Origin: CAKAHY01 sp963522175
Lineage (GTDB): Bacteria > Bacillota > Clostridia > Lachnospirales > Lachnospiraceae
Assembly: GCA_963522175.1 (NCBI GenBank)
Contig: CAUQXC010000007.1
Span: 85,093 to 149,092, forward strand
Direction of reading: 5' to 3'
Length of the DNA stretch: 64,000 nucleotides
The notes beneath the pieces are model-generated. The model was not told the DNA's origin, did not search any database, and saw only the letters and a list, made by a program, of their open reading frames with translations. The position numbers were made by a program, and so were the translations under genes. Each line of letters begins with the position of its first letter. Within the stretch, counting starts at the first letter, position 1. This document shows, piece by piece, positions 17,858 to 26,769 of this stretch.

Positions 17858-18844
17858 CTATACTATTTGTTTGTTTCTGCTTGTTTCCCTAAGCACGGGG
17901 CTGCAATTTATCTTCATTTCCATGGTCGTAACATCTCTTCCCTGGATAAGTCTTATGAGCATCTTCGCAGCTTCCTTTCCTGCCGTTTTATAAGGAAGAT
18001 GAACACTCGTAAGCTTAGGGGTAACAATATTTCCGACATTGGTATCACCCATTCCCACAACCTGTATATCTCTCGGAATCGTTCTGCCCGTGCTCTTTAT
18101 ATATTCAATCGCACCTAAAGCCAGATTATCCGTAGCACACACTATGGTATCTATGGTATCATCCTCTTCCAGAAGCTCCTTACACGCCCTCCTGCCCGAT
18201 TCCATCAGGAAATCGACAGTTTTGTTTGAAACTTTAAAGTCTCCCTTCTCTATGGCCGCCTTGAAACCGTTGTATCTGTCGGCTCCCACCGCCTTGTCTC
18301 TTTTACTTACACCTATATATCCTATATTTTTTACATTGTCGGATATACTGTGCACAAGCTCTCTCATCGCATCGTAATCGTTAAAATACACACATGCCTG
18401 TCCTACCAGCTGCTGTGCTAAAACCACAATAGGTATTTTACACTCTTTTATCGCCTTTTTATGTGCAGCGCTGATTACGGTTCCAATTAAAATTATGCCG
18501 TCAACATTGTACTGAGTTAAGGTTTTCAGATAACTTAATTCTTCAAGTTCGTCATTTGCCGTATCCGCAAGTAACAGCTTGTGTCCGGTTTTGGAAAACT
18601 CACTGCTTATACCCTCAACCATTCTGGATATGCTCTCGGAACTTATCTTCGGAATAATAACACCGACCATACCGGTTTTCTTAGTCCTCAAAGTTCTCGC
18701 CTGAGAATTAGGTTTAAACCCTGTTTGCTCTATAATCTTACTGATAATATCTCTTTTTTCACTACTAACATAGCCACCATTTAAAAATCTTGATACTGTA
18801 GCTTTTGATACTCCCGCCATGAATGCTATATCATTTATTGTCAT
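17858..18844 (-). CDS. scrR: LacI-family transcriptional regulator, probable sucrose repressor
   Basis: A 328-residue LacI/GalR repressor. The N-terminal HTH (TINDIAFMAGVSKATVSRF, residues 2-20) with the hinge region is followed by a periplasmic-binding-protein-like effector domain (from about 60). It is transcribed in the same direction as scrA and scrB but separated by a hairpin. Genomic position makes it the likely regulator of the sucrose genes; the cre-like palindrome at 17748-17761 is a candidate operator. It belongs to the same family as CcpA, but its location argues for a local regulator. Confidence 0.85.
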   Translation of the reverse strand: MTINDIAFMAGVSKATVSRFLNGGYVSSEKRDIISKIIEQTGFKPNSQARTLRTKKTGMVGVIIPKISSESISRMVEGISSEFSKTGHKLLLADTANDELEELSYLKTLTQYNVDGIILIGTVISAAHKKAIKECKIPIVVLAQQLVGQACVYFNDYDAMRELVHSISDNVKNIGYIGVSKRDKAVGADRYNGFKAAIEKGDFKVSNKTVDFLMESGRRACKELLEEDDTIDTIVCATDNLALGAIEYIKSTGRTIPRDIQVVGMGDTNVGNIVTPKLTSVHLPYKTAGKEAAKMLIRLIQGRDVTTMEMKINCSPVLRETSRNKQIV

Positions 18845-18952
18845 TCTTCTTCTCCTAGTCTCTTACAAGTAATCATAATATAAATTTTTAGTCTATTTTG
18901 GTAAATCTATTATTGTAAATCTAAAAAATCAGTTAAAACACTATAAAACCTC

Positions 18953-18997
18953 AAGAGCCGGAGCCTACAATATACACATACTGCAAGCCCGGCTCTT
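18953..18997 (-). terminator. Terminator after spoVG
   Basis: Perfect 9-bp arms AAGAGCCGG (18953-18961) and CCGGCTCTT (18989-18997) with a 27-nt loop. On the minus strand the stem is followed by GAGGTTTTAT. It closes the glgC-glgD-spoVG unit; with TTTATT on the other side it could also stop plus-strand transcription. Confidence 0.6.
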
Positions 18998-19051
18998 TAT
19001 TACTATCAAAGTTTACATCCTTTAATATAAAACTGTACTTCTTCTGTAGCC

Positions 19052-19330
19052 TTATACACTTACAGCAGCTTCTTCAAGTACGGTAGTTTTATACTTATCT
19101 ATGATAATTTTTTGCATACCCTCTCTTGTCTGTGAATTGATCGGATGGGCAATGTCCCTGTACTCGCCGTCTGAAGCCATACGGCTCGGCATTGCTATAA
19201 AGAGCCCTTTATCTCCTTCAATAACCTTTATATCATGTACCACAAACTCATTGTCTATAGTAACAGATACAACTGCTTTCATTTTTCCCTCTTTATCGAT
19301 ACATCTTACTCTTACATCTGTTATTTGCAT
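19052..19330 (-). CDS. spoVG: SpoVG family RNA/DNA-binding regulator
   Basis: Ninety-two residue SpoVG protein starting MQITDVRVRCIDKEGKMKA and containing GLFIAMPSRM, both hallmark blocks of the family. I use the ATG ending at 19330, preceded by GGGGAGAGG, rather than an upstream frame extension to 19384 that overlaps glgD. SpoVG is a pleiotropic nucleic-acid-binding regulator in Bacillus, Listeria and Staphylococcus, also in non-sporing species, so its presence does not prove sporulation. It follows glgD after a 25-nt gap, in the same orientation. Confidence 0.94.
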   Translation of the reverse strand: MQITDVRVRCIDKEGKMKAVVSVTIDNEFVVHDIKVIEGDKGLFIAMPSRMASDGEYRDIAHPINSQTREGMQKIIIDKYKTTVLEEAAVSV

Positions 19331-19355
19331 ACCTCTCCCCCATTTTATACATCTT

Positions 19356-20477
19356 TTAAAGTGTATACCTTTCATTTTTTTCAATAACTACCTTGATATT
19401 ATCGGCATCTCCAATATGCGTTGTGTTTGCTCTGATGGTATCACGGCTTTCAACTATACAATTTTCTATAACCGTATTGTCACCTATGTAAACATCGTTT
19501 AATATAACCGAGTTACGGATTATACAGTTATTTCCAATGTATACCTTTTTAAATATCAGAGAATTTTCCACTCTGCCGTTCACTATACAGCCGCTGGAAA
19601 CAAGGGAATTCTTAACCTCTGCTCCCGGGTTATACTTCGCCGGTGGCAAATCATCTATTTTTGAATATATACTCGGATATTCACCGAAGAAATAATCTCT
19701 CACCTCTTTTTTCAAAAAGTCCATATTGGTTTTGTAATAGGACTCCACGGATGCGATATTGTTCCAATAGGTTTCCATCTTATATGCATATATTCTTTTA
19801 AGGTTTTTATACCTTATGAGTATATCTCTTACAAAGTCGTATCTGTCCTCAGCTATACAGCGCTCAATAAGTTCAATGAGCTGCCTTCTTCTGATGACAT
19901 ATATTCCGCAGGAGATATTGTTGGCTTCCGACAACATAGGCTTTTCTTCAAAGTTTGTTATCCTTCCGTCATCGTCGATGGAAACAACTCCGAATCTTGT
20001 CATGTCGTCACTGTCATTTGCCTTACGGCAAACCACTGTTATATCAGCCTTCTTATTTATATGATACTCCAAAACTTTATTATAATCAAGCTTATATACT
20101 CCGTCGCCTGCTGCTATTATAACATAAGGTTCGTGAGAATTCTTTAAAAATGTTAAGTTTTGATATAAAGCATCGGCTGTACCTCTGTACCAGTCAGAGT
20201 TTGTAGCCGTTATCGTAGGCGTAAAAACAAACAAGCCTCCTTGCTTTCTTCCGAAATCCCACCATTTAGAAGAGCTCAAATGTTCATTTAACGACCTTGA
20301 ATTATACTGAGTAAAAACCGCAACCTTCTGAATATGAGAATTGCTCATATTACTTAATGCAAAGTCTATACTTCTGAAGCTACCCGCTATAGGCATAGCC
20401 GAAATTGCTCTTTTATTTGATAACTCCCTCATCCTTTTGGAGTTACCGCCTGCCAAGATAATACCTACCGCTCTCAT
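19356..20477 (-). CDS. glgD: Glucose-1-phosphate adenylyltransferase subunit GlgD
   Basis: Regulatory/auxiliary subunit of ADP-glucose pyrophosphorylase in Firmicutes, paired with catalytic GlgC. The 373-residue protein keeps the nucleotidyltransferase fold (N-terminal ILAGGNSKRMRELSNKRA) and a C-terminal left-handed beta-helix of hexapeptides (for example GNNCIIRNSVILNDVYIGDN). It overlaps glgC by 4 nt (ATGA), so both are translated together. Substitutions in the active-site block relative to GlgC, and the gene pairing, make GlgD the best call. Pathway: glycogen synthesis. Confidence 0.93.
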   Translation of the reverse strand: MRAVGIILAGGNSKRMRELSNKRAISAMPIAGSFRSIDFALSNMSNSHIQKVAVFTQYNSRSLNEHLSSSKWWDFGRKQGGLFVFTPTITATNSDWYRGTADALYQNLTFLKNSHEPYVIIAAGDGVYKLDYNKVLEYHINKKADITVVCRKANDSDDMTRFGVVSIDDDGRITNFEEKPMLSEANNISCGIYVIRRRQLIELIERCIAEDRYDFVRDILIRYKNLKRIYAYKMETYWNNIASVESYYKTNMDFLKKEVRDYFFGEYPSIYSKIDDLPPAKYNPGAEVKNSLVSSGCIVNGRVENSLIFKKVYIGNNCIIRNSVILNDVYIGDNTVIENCIVESRDTIRANTTHIGDADNIKVVIEKNERYTL

Positions 20478-21751
20478 CTGCCGCCACCTGCCTTTATTAC
20501 ATATCCGCCACTTTGAAGTTCTCCGTTTTCATAATCACCGGAAAGAGTTTCGCCCATTATAGCTGTGTTTTTTCCGATTTTTACGCCGTCCGGTACAGTA
20601 GTTTTTTCTCCTATAACCGCAATCTCGCAATTATATACCTTAGGGTCATATAGGCTTTCCCTATACTCTCCCTCTCCTATACGACAATTCTTGCCTATAA
20701 CGCTGTATTCCGCCACAATCGCCTTTTCCAAATAGGAATTTTCACCTATAACGGTTCCCGTCATGATTATTGAATCCTTCACCACAGCTCCGGCTTCGAC
20801 GGTCACTCCCGCTCCGATAACGGAGTTAATGACACTGCCGTATATACTTGCGCCTTCTCCTATGATGCTTTTTTCAACATTTGAAGTTCCCGCCAGATAC
20901 TGAGGCGGTATGATGTCCGACTTTGTAAATATTCTCCAGTATTCCTCATACAGGTTAAACTCAGGAATAATATCAATAAGCTCCATATTGGCTTCCCAAT
21001 ATGTGGAAAGCGTTCCGACATCTTTCCAATAGCCGTTATATTCATACGCAAAAACCCTGCTGCCTTCCTTCTCGTGAACGTAAGGAATAATATGCTTACC
21101 GAAATCGCAACCCGGCTCATCAGAAAGCTTTATAAGCGCTTCCTTCAAAACCTCCCATTTAAAAATATAAATTCCCATAGATGCAAGATTGCTTCTCGGC
21201 TTTTCGGGTTTTTCTTCAAACTCCGTAATTCTGTTGTTTTCATCGGTAATAACTATACCGAATCTTGAAGCCTCTTCCATAGGAACAGGCATCGACGCTA
21301 TGGTTATGTCCGCTTTGTTGGCCTTGTGGTAATCAAGCATTACCTCATAGTCCATCTTGTATATATGGTCTCCCGACAATATGAGTACATACTCCGGATT
21401 ATAGTTCTCCATGTACTCAAGGTTCTGATATATGGCATTTGCCGTCCCTGTATACCAGTCGCTCCCCTTGGAATTTTCATAGGGCGACAAAATCGTAACC
21501 CCTCCAACGTTTCTGTCAAGATCCCACGGTATACCTATACCGATGTGTGCATTCAATCTCAATGGTTGATACTGCGTAAGTACACCTACCGTATCGATTC
21601 CTGAGTTAATGCAATTACTTAGAGGAAAATCTATAATTCTGTATTTTCCTCCGAACGATACCGCCGGTTTCGCAACTTTTTGTGTAAGTACTCCAAGTCG
21701 ACTTCCTTGCCCCCCTGCCAATAGCATCGCAATCATTTCTTTCTTGATCAT
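20474..21751 (-). CDS. glgC: Glucose-1-phosphate adenylyltransferase, catalytic subunit
   Basis: Makes ADP-glucose from ATP and glucose 1-phosphate, the first committed step of glycogen synthesis. The 425-residue protein begins MIKKEMIAMLLAGGQGSRLG, in which the LLAGGQGSRL loop binds the nucleotide; SGDHIYKMDY and FEEKPE are the further GlgC blocks, and a beta-helix domain with V/I-rich hexapeptides ends the protein. Upstream GAGGTGAG is a good ribosome site. It leads the glgC-glgD-spoVG unit. No glgA, glgB or glgP lies nearby, so the rest of the pathway is elsewhere. Confidence 0.96.
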   Translation of the reverse strand: MIKKEMIAMLLAGGQGSRLGVLTQKVAKPAVSFGGKYRIIDFPLSNCINSGIDTVGVLTQYQPLRLNAHIGIGIPWDLDRNVGGVTILSPYENSKGSDWYTGTANAIYQNLEYMENYNPEYVLILSGDHIYKMDYEVMLDYHKANKADITIASMPVPMEEASRFGIVITDENNRITEFEEKPEKPRSNLASMGIYIFKWEVLKEALIKLSDEPGCDFGKHIIPYVHEKEGSRVFAYEYNGYWKDVGTLSTYWEANMELIDIIPEFNLYEEYWRIFTKSDIIPPQYLAGTSNVEKSIIGEGASIYGSVINSVIGAGVTVEAGAVVKDSIIMTGTVIGENSYLEKAIVAEYSVIGKNCRIGEGEYRESLYDPKVYNCEIAVIGEKTTVPDGVKIGKNTAIMGETLSGDYENGELQSGGYVIKAGGGR

Positions 21752-21775
21752 GTTCTCACCTCGCAGTAAAAAAGT

Positions 21776-21804
21776 AGCATAAAACTAATATAAGTTCCAT
21801 TGAA
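21776..21804 (-). promoter_or_regulatory. Promoter of glgC-glgD-spoVG
   Basis: Minus strand -35 TTCAAT (plus 21799-21804), 17-bp spacer, -10 TATGCT (plus 21776-21781), about 25 nt before the glgC start codon. The -35 is imperfect. Confidence 0.4.
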
Positions 21805-21931
21805 TAGTACTTTGATTATAGCATATCTTTTAGTTAATGTGAATAATTTATTTTATTTTTGTAATTTTTTATTGTGAACTTTATAAGTATATTTCTTTAC
21901 CTAATATATGTCGATTTTATGCGTATTTTAT

Positions 21932-21939
21932 GTTATAAT
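21932..21939 (+). promoter_or_regulatory. Extended -10 of the asnS promoter
   Basis: TGTTATAAT (hexamer 21934-21939) is a perfect extended -10 with no clear -35, 44 nt upstream of the asnS ATG. The rest of the 231-nt divergent gap (21752-21982) is AT-rich and holds no T-box leader or other element that I can see. Confidence 0.5.
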
Positions 21940-21982
21940 GTAATTTATTTAATTTACAATACGAAATATGTAAGGAGACTAT

Positions 21983-23374
21983 ATGAAATTAACCACCGTG
22001 AGAGAATTATTCAAATCAACAAACGACTATCTCAACAAAGAGGTTACTATAGGCGCTTGGGTAAGAAGCAACAGAGATTCCAAGAACTTCGGCTTCCTTT
22101 CTTTGAGTGACGGAACCTTTTTCGAGCAGGTTCAGGTCGTTTATCATGACAGCTTGGAAAATTTTTCTCAAATAGCAAAAATAAATGTCGGAGCCGCTTT
22201 AATTGTTACGGGAACTCTCGTTCCAACTCCTTCGGCAAAGCAACCGTTTGAAATTCAGGCTTCCCTCGTCAGCGTGGAAGGTGATTCCGGTTCCGATTAC
22301 CCTCTTCAAAAGAAAAGACACAGCATGGAATACCTAAGAACCATTTCCCATTTAAGACCGAGAACAAATACTTTTCAGGCGGTATTCAGAGTTCGCTCCC
22401 TTATAGCTTTTGCTATTCACCAATTTTTCAGAGACAGGGAATTCGTCTACGTTCATACGCCTATAATTACGGGAAACGATACGGAGGGTGCCGGAGAGAT
22501 GTTTCGAGTTACCACTCTTGATATGGTAAATCCGCCGTTAAAAGAAGACGGAAGTCTCGACGTTTCAAAGGATTTCTTCGGAAAAGAAACCAACCTGACG
22601 GTAAGCGGACAGTTAAACGGCGAAACCTATGCTATGGCATTTAAAAATATTTATACCTTCGGACCTACATTCAGAGCTGAAAATTCCAATACAACAAGAC
22701 ATGCCGCAGAATTTTGGATGATAGAGCCGGAAATGGCATTTGCAGATCTTGTAGACAACATGGATGTGGCTGAAGATATGCTTAAGTTCATTATTAAGTA
22801 TGTTTTGGAAAATGCCCCTGAAGAAATGGCTTTCTTCAATCAATTTATAGACAAGGATTTGCTTGCAAGACTTGAAAATGTCTTAAACTCGGACTTCGGA
22901 AGAATTACCTATACAGAAGCTATAGATATACTTTCAAAAAATAATGACTGTTTTGAATATAAGGTTTTCTGGGGTTGCGACTTACAGACGGAGCATGAGA
23001 GATATCTGACCGAGCAGGTATTTAAAAAGCCTGTATTTGTTACCGATTATCCTAAGGATATCAAGGCATTTTACATGAAGCTCAACGAGGACGGAAAAAC
23101 CGTTGCCGCAATGGACTGCCTTGTTCCGGGAATCGGCGAGATTATAGGCGGAAGCCAACGTGAGGATGATTATGATAAGCTTCTTCAAAGAATGAGAGAG
23201 CTTAACATGAGCGAAGAAGAATATTCCTTCTATCTGGATCTCAGAAAGTACGGTTCAAACCGTCATGCCGGTTTCGGTTTGGGCTTTGAAAGATGTGTTA
23301 TGTATCTTACGGGTATGGCAAATATACGTGATGTTGTGCCGTTCCCGAGAACAGTAGGAAATTGCGAATTATAA
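21983..23374 (+). CDS. asnS: Asparaginyl-tRNA synthetase
   Basis: Class II aminoacyl-tRNA synthetase of 463 residues. The N-terminal OB-fold anticodon-binding domain (about 15-105, VTIGAWVRSNRDSKNFGFL) is followed by the catalytic core with motif 2 (FRAENSNTTRHAAEFWMIEPE) and motif 3 (GFGLGFERCVMYLTG). These blocks fit the AsnRS branch rather than AspRS. The ATG follows AAGGAGACTAT. It is the first gene of a plus-strand run and is joined to yhaO by a 22-nt gap. Confidence 0.97.
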   Translation: MKLTTVRELFKSTNDYLNKEVTIGAWVRSNRDSKNFGFLSLSDGTFFEQVQVVYHDSLENFSQIAKINVGAALIVTGTLVPTPSAKQPFEIQASLVSVEGDSGSDYPLQKKRHSMEYLRTISHLRPRTNTFQAVFRVRSLIAFAIHQFFRDREFVYVHTPIITGNDTEGAGEMFRVTTLDMVNPPLKEDGSLDVSKDFFGKETNLTVSGQLNGETYAMAFKNIYTFGPTFRAENSNTTRHAAEFWMIEPEMAFADLVDNMDVAEDMLKFIIKYVLENAPEEMAFFNQFIDKDLLARLENVLNSDFGRITYTEAIDILSKNNDCFEYKVFWGCDLQTEHERYLTEQVFKKPVFVTDYPKDIKAFYMKLNEDGKTVAAMDCLVPGIGEIIGGSQREDDYDKLLQRMRELNMSEEEYSFYLDLRKYGSNRHAGFGLGFERCVMYLTGMANIRDVVPFPRTVGNCEL

Positions 23375-23396
23375 GATTTCCCGAAAGGATTTTTGT

Positions 23397-24467
23397 ATGA
23401 AATTTATTCACACTTCAGATATACATTACGGGATGAACCCTGATGTAGGGCGACCGTGGTCTAAGGAACGCAGCAATGCGATTAAGGAAGCTCTGCAAAA
23501 TATAGTCTCGGCTTGTAAACAACATAGTGTAGATTGTCTTTTTATATCCGGTGATTTATTTCATCGGCAAGCTCTTATAAAAGATTTAAAAGAAATCAAC
23601 TATCTTTTCGGCAGCATAAAGGACGTTCGCATCATCATAATAGCGGGCAACCATGATTATATTAAAAAGGGGTCGATTTTGGACAGCTTTTCGTGGTCTG
23701 AAAATGTTTACTTTATTAAGACACCCGATATAAGCAGTATATATTTCAGAGAACTGAATACGGAGGTTTTCGGTTTTTCTTATTACGCCAGCGAGCTTAG
23801 GGAAAACAAGCTCGCCGGTCTTAAAGCGCCGGCAAACGGCAGGATAAATATACTTATGGCTCACGGCGGAGATTTAAAGCACCTGCCTTTTGATAAAAAT
23901 GCACTCGTAAAAAGCGGTTTCAGCTACTGTGCCCTCGGCCACATACATAAGCATGAAATACTTTATCCCAATACCATAGTTTACCCGGGCTCTCCCGAGC
24001 CTCTTGATGTAAGCGAGACCGGTGCTCACGGCTTTTGCCTCGGAGAAATCAATCCTGTAACAAAGGCTCTCACAAGATTTGAATTTGTACCTTGTGCAAG
24101 TTTAAGCTATATTCCTCTTGTTATAGGTATAACACCCGAAACGACAAATACCGAGCTTCTTATGCGTATAGCAAATGAGGTAAACCAAAGGGGAACAAAC
24201 AATATTTACAGACTGAAAATCAAGGGTCTGCGAGATCCCGATATAGAATTTGATTTGGATGTTTTACGCTCAAGATTTAAAATATACGATATTATCGATA
24301 ACAGTGAGCCTAACTATGATTTCAGCAAGCTCTTTGCCGAACATTCGGCAGATATGCTCGGCTTTTTCATAAACGAATTATATAAGCCCGACATAAGCGA
24401 CATCGACAAAAAAGCTTTGTTTTACGGCGTGGACGCTTTGTTAAAAACATCCGATGAAAGGAGCTGA
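23397..24467 (+). CDS. SbcD/YhaO-like metallophosphoesterase, DNA repair exonuclease
   Basis: Calcineurin-like phosphoesterase of 356 residues with the metal motifs HTSDIHYG (residues 4-11), ISGDLFHR, IIAGNHDY, AHGGD and GHIHKHE. It is paired with an SbcC-like ATPase gene 2 nt downstream, as in Mre11-Rad50-like or YhaO-YhaN pairs of Firmicutes. These complexes open or trim DNA ends. The short length compared with SbcD (about 400) fits YhaO. No secretion signal, so cytoplasmic. Confidence 0.88.
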   Translation: MKFIHTSDIHYGMNPDVGRPWSKERSNAIKEALQNIVSACKQHSVDCLFISGDLFHRQALIKDLKEINYLFGSIKDVRIIIIAGNHDYIKKGSILDSFSWSENVYFIKTPDISSIYFRELNTEVFGFSYYASELRENKLAGLKAPANGRINILMAHGGDLKHLPFDKNALVKSGFSYCALGHIHKHEILYPNTIVYPGSPEPLDVSETGAHGFCLGEINPVTKALTRFEFVPCASLSYIPLVIGITPETTNTELLMRIANEVNQRGTNNIYRLKIKGLRDPDIEFDLDVLRSRFKIYDIIDNSEPNYDFSKLFAEHSADMLGFFINELYKPDISDIDKKALFYGVDALLKTSDERS

Positions 24468-24469
24468 GT

Positions 24470-26326
24470 ATGCATATTATAGAATTATATGTTCGCGGCT
24501 TCGGAAAAATCAAAGACAGACAAATTGTGTTTGACCCTTATACAAATATTATTTATGGAGAAAACGAAGCCGGAAAATCCACAATTCACAATTTTATCCG
24601 AGCTATGTTTTACGGTTTGGAGCGTGCAAGAGGGCGTGCAAGCAAGACCGATATGTGGAGCAGGTACGAGCCTTGGGATAAGTCTTCTTACGGAGGATAC
24701 ATAAGGCTCTTTAAAGGAGATACGGTGTATCGTCTGGAAAGAGACTTCTCAAAAACCGCTTCAAGACCTCTTGTCATAGTAAACGAAACCCTGGGTGTGG
24801 ACCTTGCGGATAATGCCCTTGTTCTGTCCGACTTATTAAACGGTCTGTCCTTAACGGCTTATACAAACACAATAAGTATAGGTCAGTTAAAGTCCGTCAC
24901 GGATGCCAGCATGGCAAATGAATTAAGAAACTATATTGCCAATATGAATAATACGGGTAATGAAGCACTTAATATTTCCAAGGCAAGTACCTACTTAAAG
25001 TCAAGAAGACGCGCCATCGCCTCCGGACTCGTAGATGAAGCCGGCAAGGCATATACCTCAAACCTGACTAAGCTTCAGGATTTGGAGAAAAGCCTTACCG
25101 ATGAAAACTTTAATGAAAAAAATGAGGATCCGGCACAGGCAAACCTTGTGAATACCATAGCAAAATACAGCCTTGAGCTTGATATGACGGAAAAGTTTCT
25201 TCAGGATTCCGCCATAAAACTTAAAAACTCGTATTTTCATAGTCCGGAAGAGGTTTCAAAAACGGAGCTTGAGTTTAAAAACAAATTGAATGAATATAAT
25301 AACAATTATAAACAGGTGGATACGGGGAATATACGCAAGCTTTGTATCGGCTTATCCGTCGTATCTTTGATAACCGCCGTTTTATCCTTGTATATGTTTT
25401 TCTCGGGACAGAACAATTTTTTGACAAAACTGCTTAAATTTAACTATGATGTAGGACTTGCCGTACTTGTTATTATTTGTATACTGAGTACAATTTCTCT
25501 GGGTATATGTTCCCGTATGCTTTCAAGCAAAAACTCTCATAAAAACTTTGCTTACACCTCTCTTTCTTTATTAATTGAGAGTATTACCGGTATAAAAGAA
25601 GTTGATGCCGCAGCTATACAGGAAACTGCCGATATCATAAGACAGTATAAGCAGCTTTTTATTGATGTAGACCAGGCAAAGGAAAAAAGAGAGCAGCTTA
25701 AAATAAGTCTTTCCACTCTTTTGGAAAGGCAAAAAAACTATGCCGCCGCAGTTGAAGATAAGCAAAAAAAGGTTTGGGAAATAGAAAAAACCATGGAGCA
25801 TATTTCAAACATCAGAGATGAGAATATCGCTCTTAAGAAGATAATAGAAGAAAATTCACGTATAAACGAAGAACTCATGGCTATAGACCTTGCTCTTGAG
25901 ACATTGACCAAGCTTTCCGGTACGATTAAAGATTCTTTCGGATTTTATCTCAACAAGGAAGCTTCCAAGTTTATAAGTAAAATCACCGGAGGTATCTATA
26001 ACTCGATCAGCGTTGATAAGGATATGAATGTATCTTTAAATACAAGTTCAAGACTTGTTCCGATTGAACAGCTTTCAAGCGGAACCATGGACCAGGTTTA
26101 TCTTGCAATCAGACTTGCCAGTGCCACTTTAATGCAAAAAGATGATGAGAAGCTGCCTTTAATATTGGATGACAGCTTTGTAAATTACGACAGCAGTCGC
26201 TTGAGCTTTTCACTTGACTTTTTGTGCTCAAATTACGGCTCGCAAATACTTGTATTTACATGCCACAGAAGGGAAGCAAAAATTCTTTCCGTTCTTGAAC
26301 AAAATTACAACTTAATCGAAGTATAG
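24470..26326 (+). CDS. YhaN-like SbcC/RecN-type ATPase with internal membrane hairpin
   Basis: A 618-residue ABC-type ATPase. Walker A GENEAGKST is at 30-38; the C-terminal half carries the signature-like SSGTMDQVYLAIRLA, Walker B LPLILDDSFVNYD and the downstream histidine. Between them is coiled-coil sequence interrupted by two hydrophobic segments (about 291-311 and 328-348) instead of a long coiled coil with a zinc hook. YhaN homologues in Bacillus also have such membrane segments. With the upstream phosphoesterase it should form a nuclease complex, possibly membrane-bound. The stop is followed by a hairpin at 26327. Confidence 0.85.
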   Translation: MHIIELYVRGFGKIKDRQIVFDPYTNIIYGENEAGKSTIHNFIRAMFYGLERARGRASKTDMWSRYEPWDKSSYGGYIRLFKGDTVYRLERDFSKTASRPLVIVNETLGVDLADNALVLSDLLNGLSLTAYTNTISIGQLKSVTDASMANELRNYIANMNNTGNEALNISKASTYLKSRRRAIASGLVDEAGKAYTSNLTKLQDLEKSLTDENFNEKNEDPAQANLVNTIAKYSLELDMTEKFLQDSAIKLKNSYFHSPEEVSKTELEFKNKLNEYNNNYKQVDTGNIRKLCIGLSVVSLITAVLSLYMFFSGQNNFLTKLLKFNYDVGLAVLVIICILSTISLGICSRMLSSKNSHKNFAYTSLSLLIESITGIKEVDAAAIQETADIIRQYKQLFIDVDQAKEKREQLKISLSTLLERQKNYAAAVEDKQKKVWEIEKTMEHISNIRDENIALKKIIEENSRINEELMAIDLALETLTKLSGTIKDSFGFYLNKEASKFISKITGGIYNSISVDKDMNVSLNTSSRLVPIEQLSSGTMDQVYLAIRLASATLMQKDDEKLPLILDDSFVNYDSSRLSFSLDFLCSNYGSQILVFTCHRREAKILSVLEQNYNLIEV

Positions 26327-26378
26327 GACTCCGGCACCCGTCTTTTTGTAAAATCGCACGAGGATTGGTGCCGGGGTC
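26327..26378. terminator. Hairpin between yhaN and lrgA
   Basis: Twelve-base arms GACTCCGGCACC (26327-26338) and GGTGCCGGGGTC (26367-26378) with one G-U pair enclose 28 nt. It sits just after the yhaN stop codon and just before the LrgA gene. The downstream T tract (ATTTT) is weak, so it may be an attenuator or a processing stem. Confidence 0.45.
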
Positions 26379-26409
26379 AGTCATTTTAAAGAAAAGAGTA
26401 AGAGAAGTT

Positions 26410-26769
26410 ATGAGAATTCTTAGACAATTTTTTATTATAATATTTATCAGCTTTATAGCAGAGCTTTTAAAGCTGTTTATACGTTTATCCATACCCGCAA
26501 GTATATACGGACTTGTTATCGTTCTTTCACTTTTACTTGCCGGCGTAATGAAGGTTGAACAAATCAAAGATGTGTCTTATTTTCTTATAGAAATTATGCC
26601 CATCATGTTTTTACCGGCGGCTGTAGGTCTTATTAAAGCATGGCCAACTCTTAAGCCCATATTCATTCCTATAATCGTAATCACCTTGGTATCCACGGTG
26701 CTTGTTATGGGTATCTCCGCAAAAACCACGGAGTTTGTTATTCTTATGAAAGAAAAGAGGAAAAAGTAA
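26410..26769 (+). CDS. lrgA: CidA/LrgA family holin-like membrane protein
   Basis: Holin-like protein of 119 residues with four predicted TM segments (MRILRQFFIIIFISFIA..., then RLSIPASIYGLVIVL etc.). LrgA/CidA proteins affect murein hydrolase export, lysis and, in some species, pyruvate uptake. The start is set at the ATG at 26410; an open frame back to 26365 would begin inside the hairpin at 26327-26378 and lacks a ribosome site. The stop overlaps the lrgB start (TAATG). The holin-like label is by family only. Confidence 0.82.
   Translation: MRILRQFFIIIFISFIAELLKLFIRLSIPASIYGLVIVLSLLLAGVMKVEQIKDVSYFLIEIMPIMFLPAAVGLIKAWPTLKPIFIPIIVITLVSTVLVMGISAKTTEFVILMKEKRKK

Noticed and set aside
21752..21982. 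T-box or riboswitch before asnS
   Set aside because: The distance from the extended -10 to the ATG is about 44 nt, too short, and no T-box sequence or specifier stem is visible.
26365..26409. Extended start of LrgA
   Set aside because: It begins within the hairpin arm at 26367-26378 and has no ribosome site.
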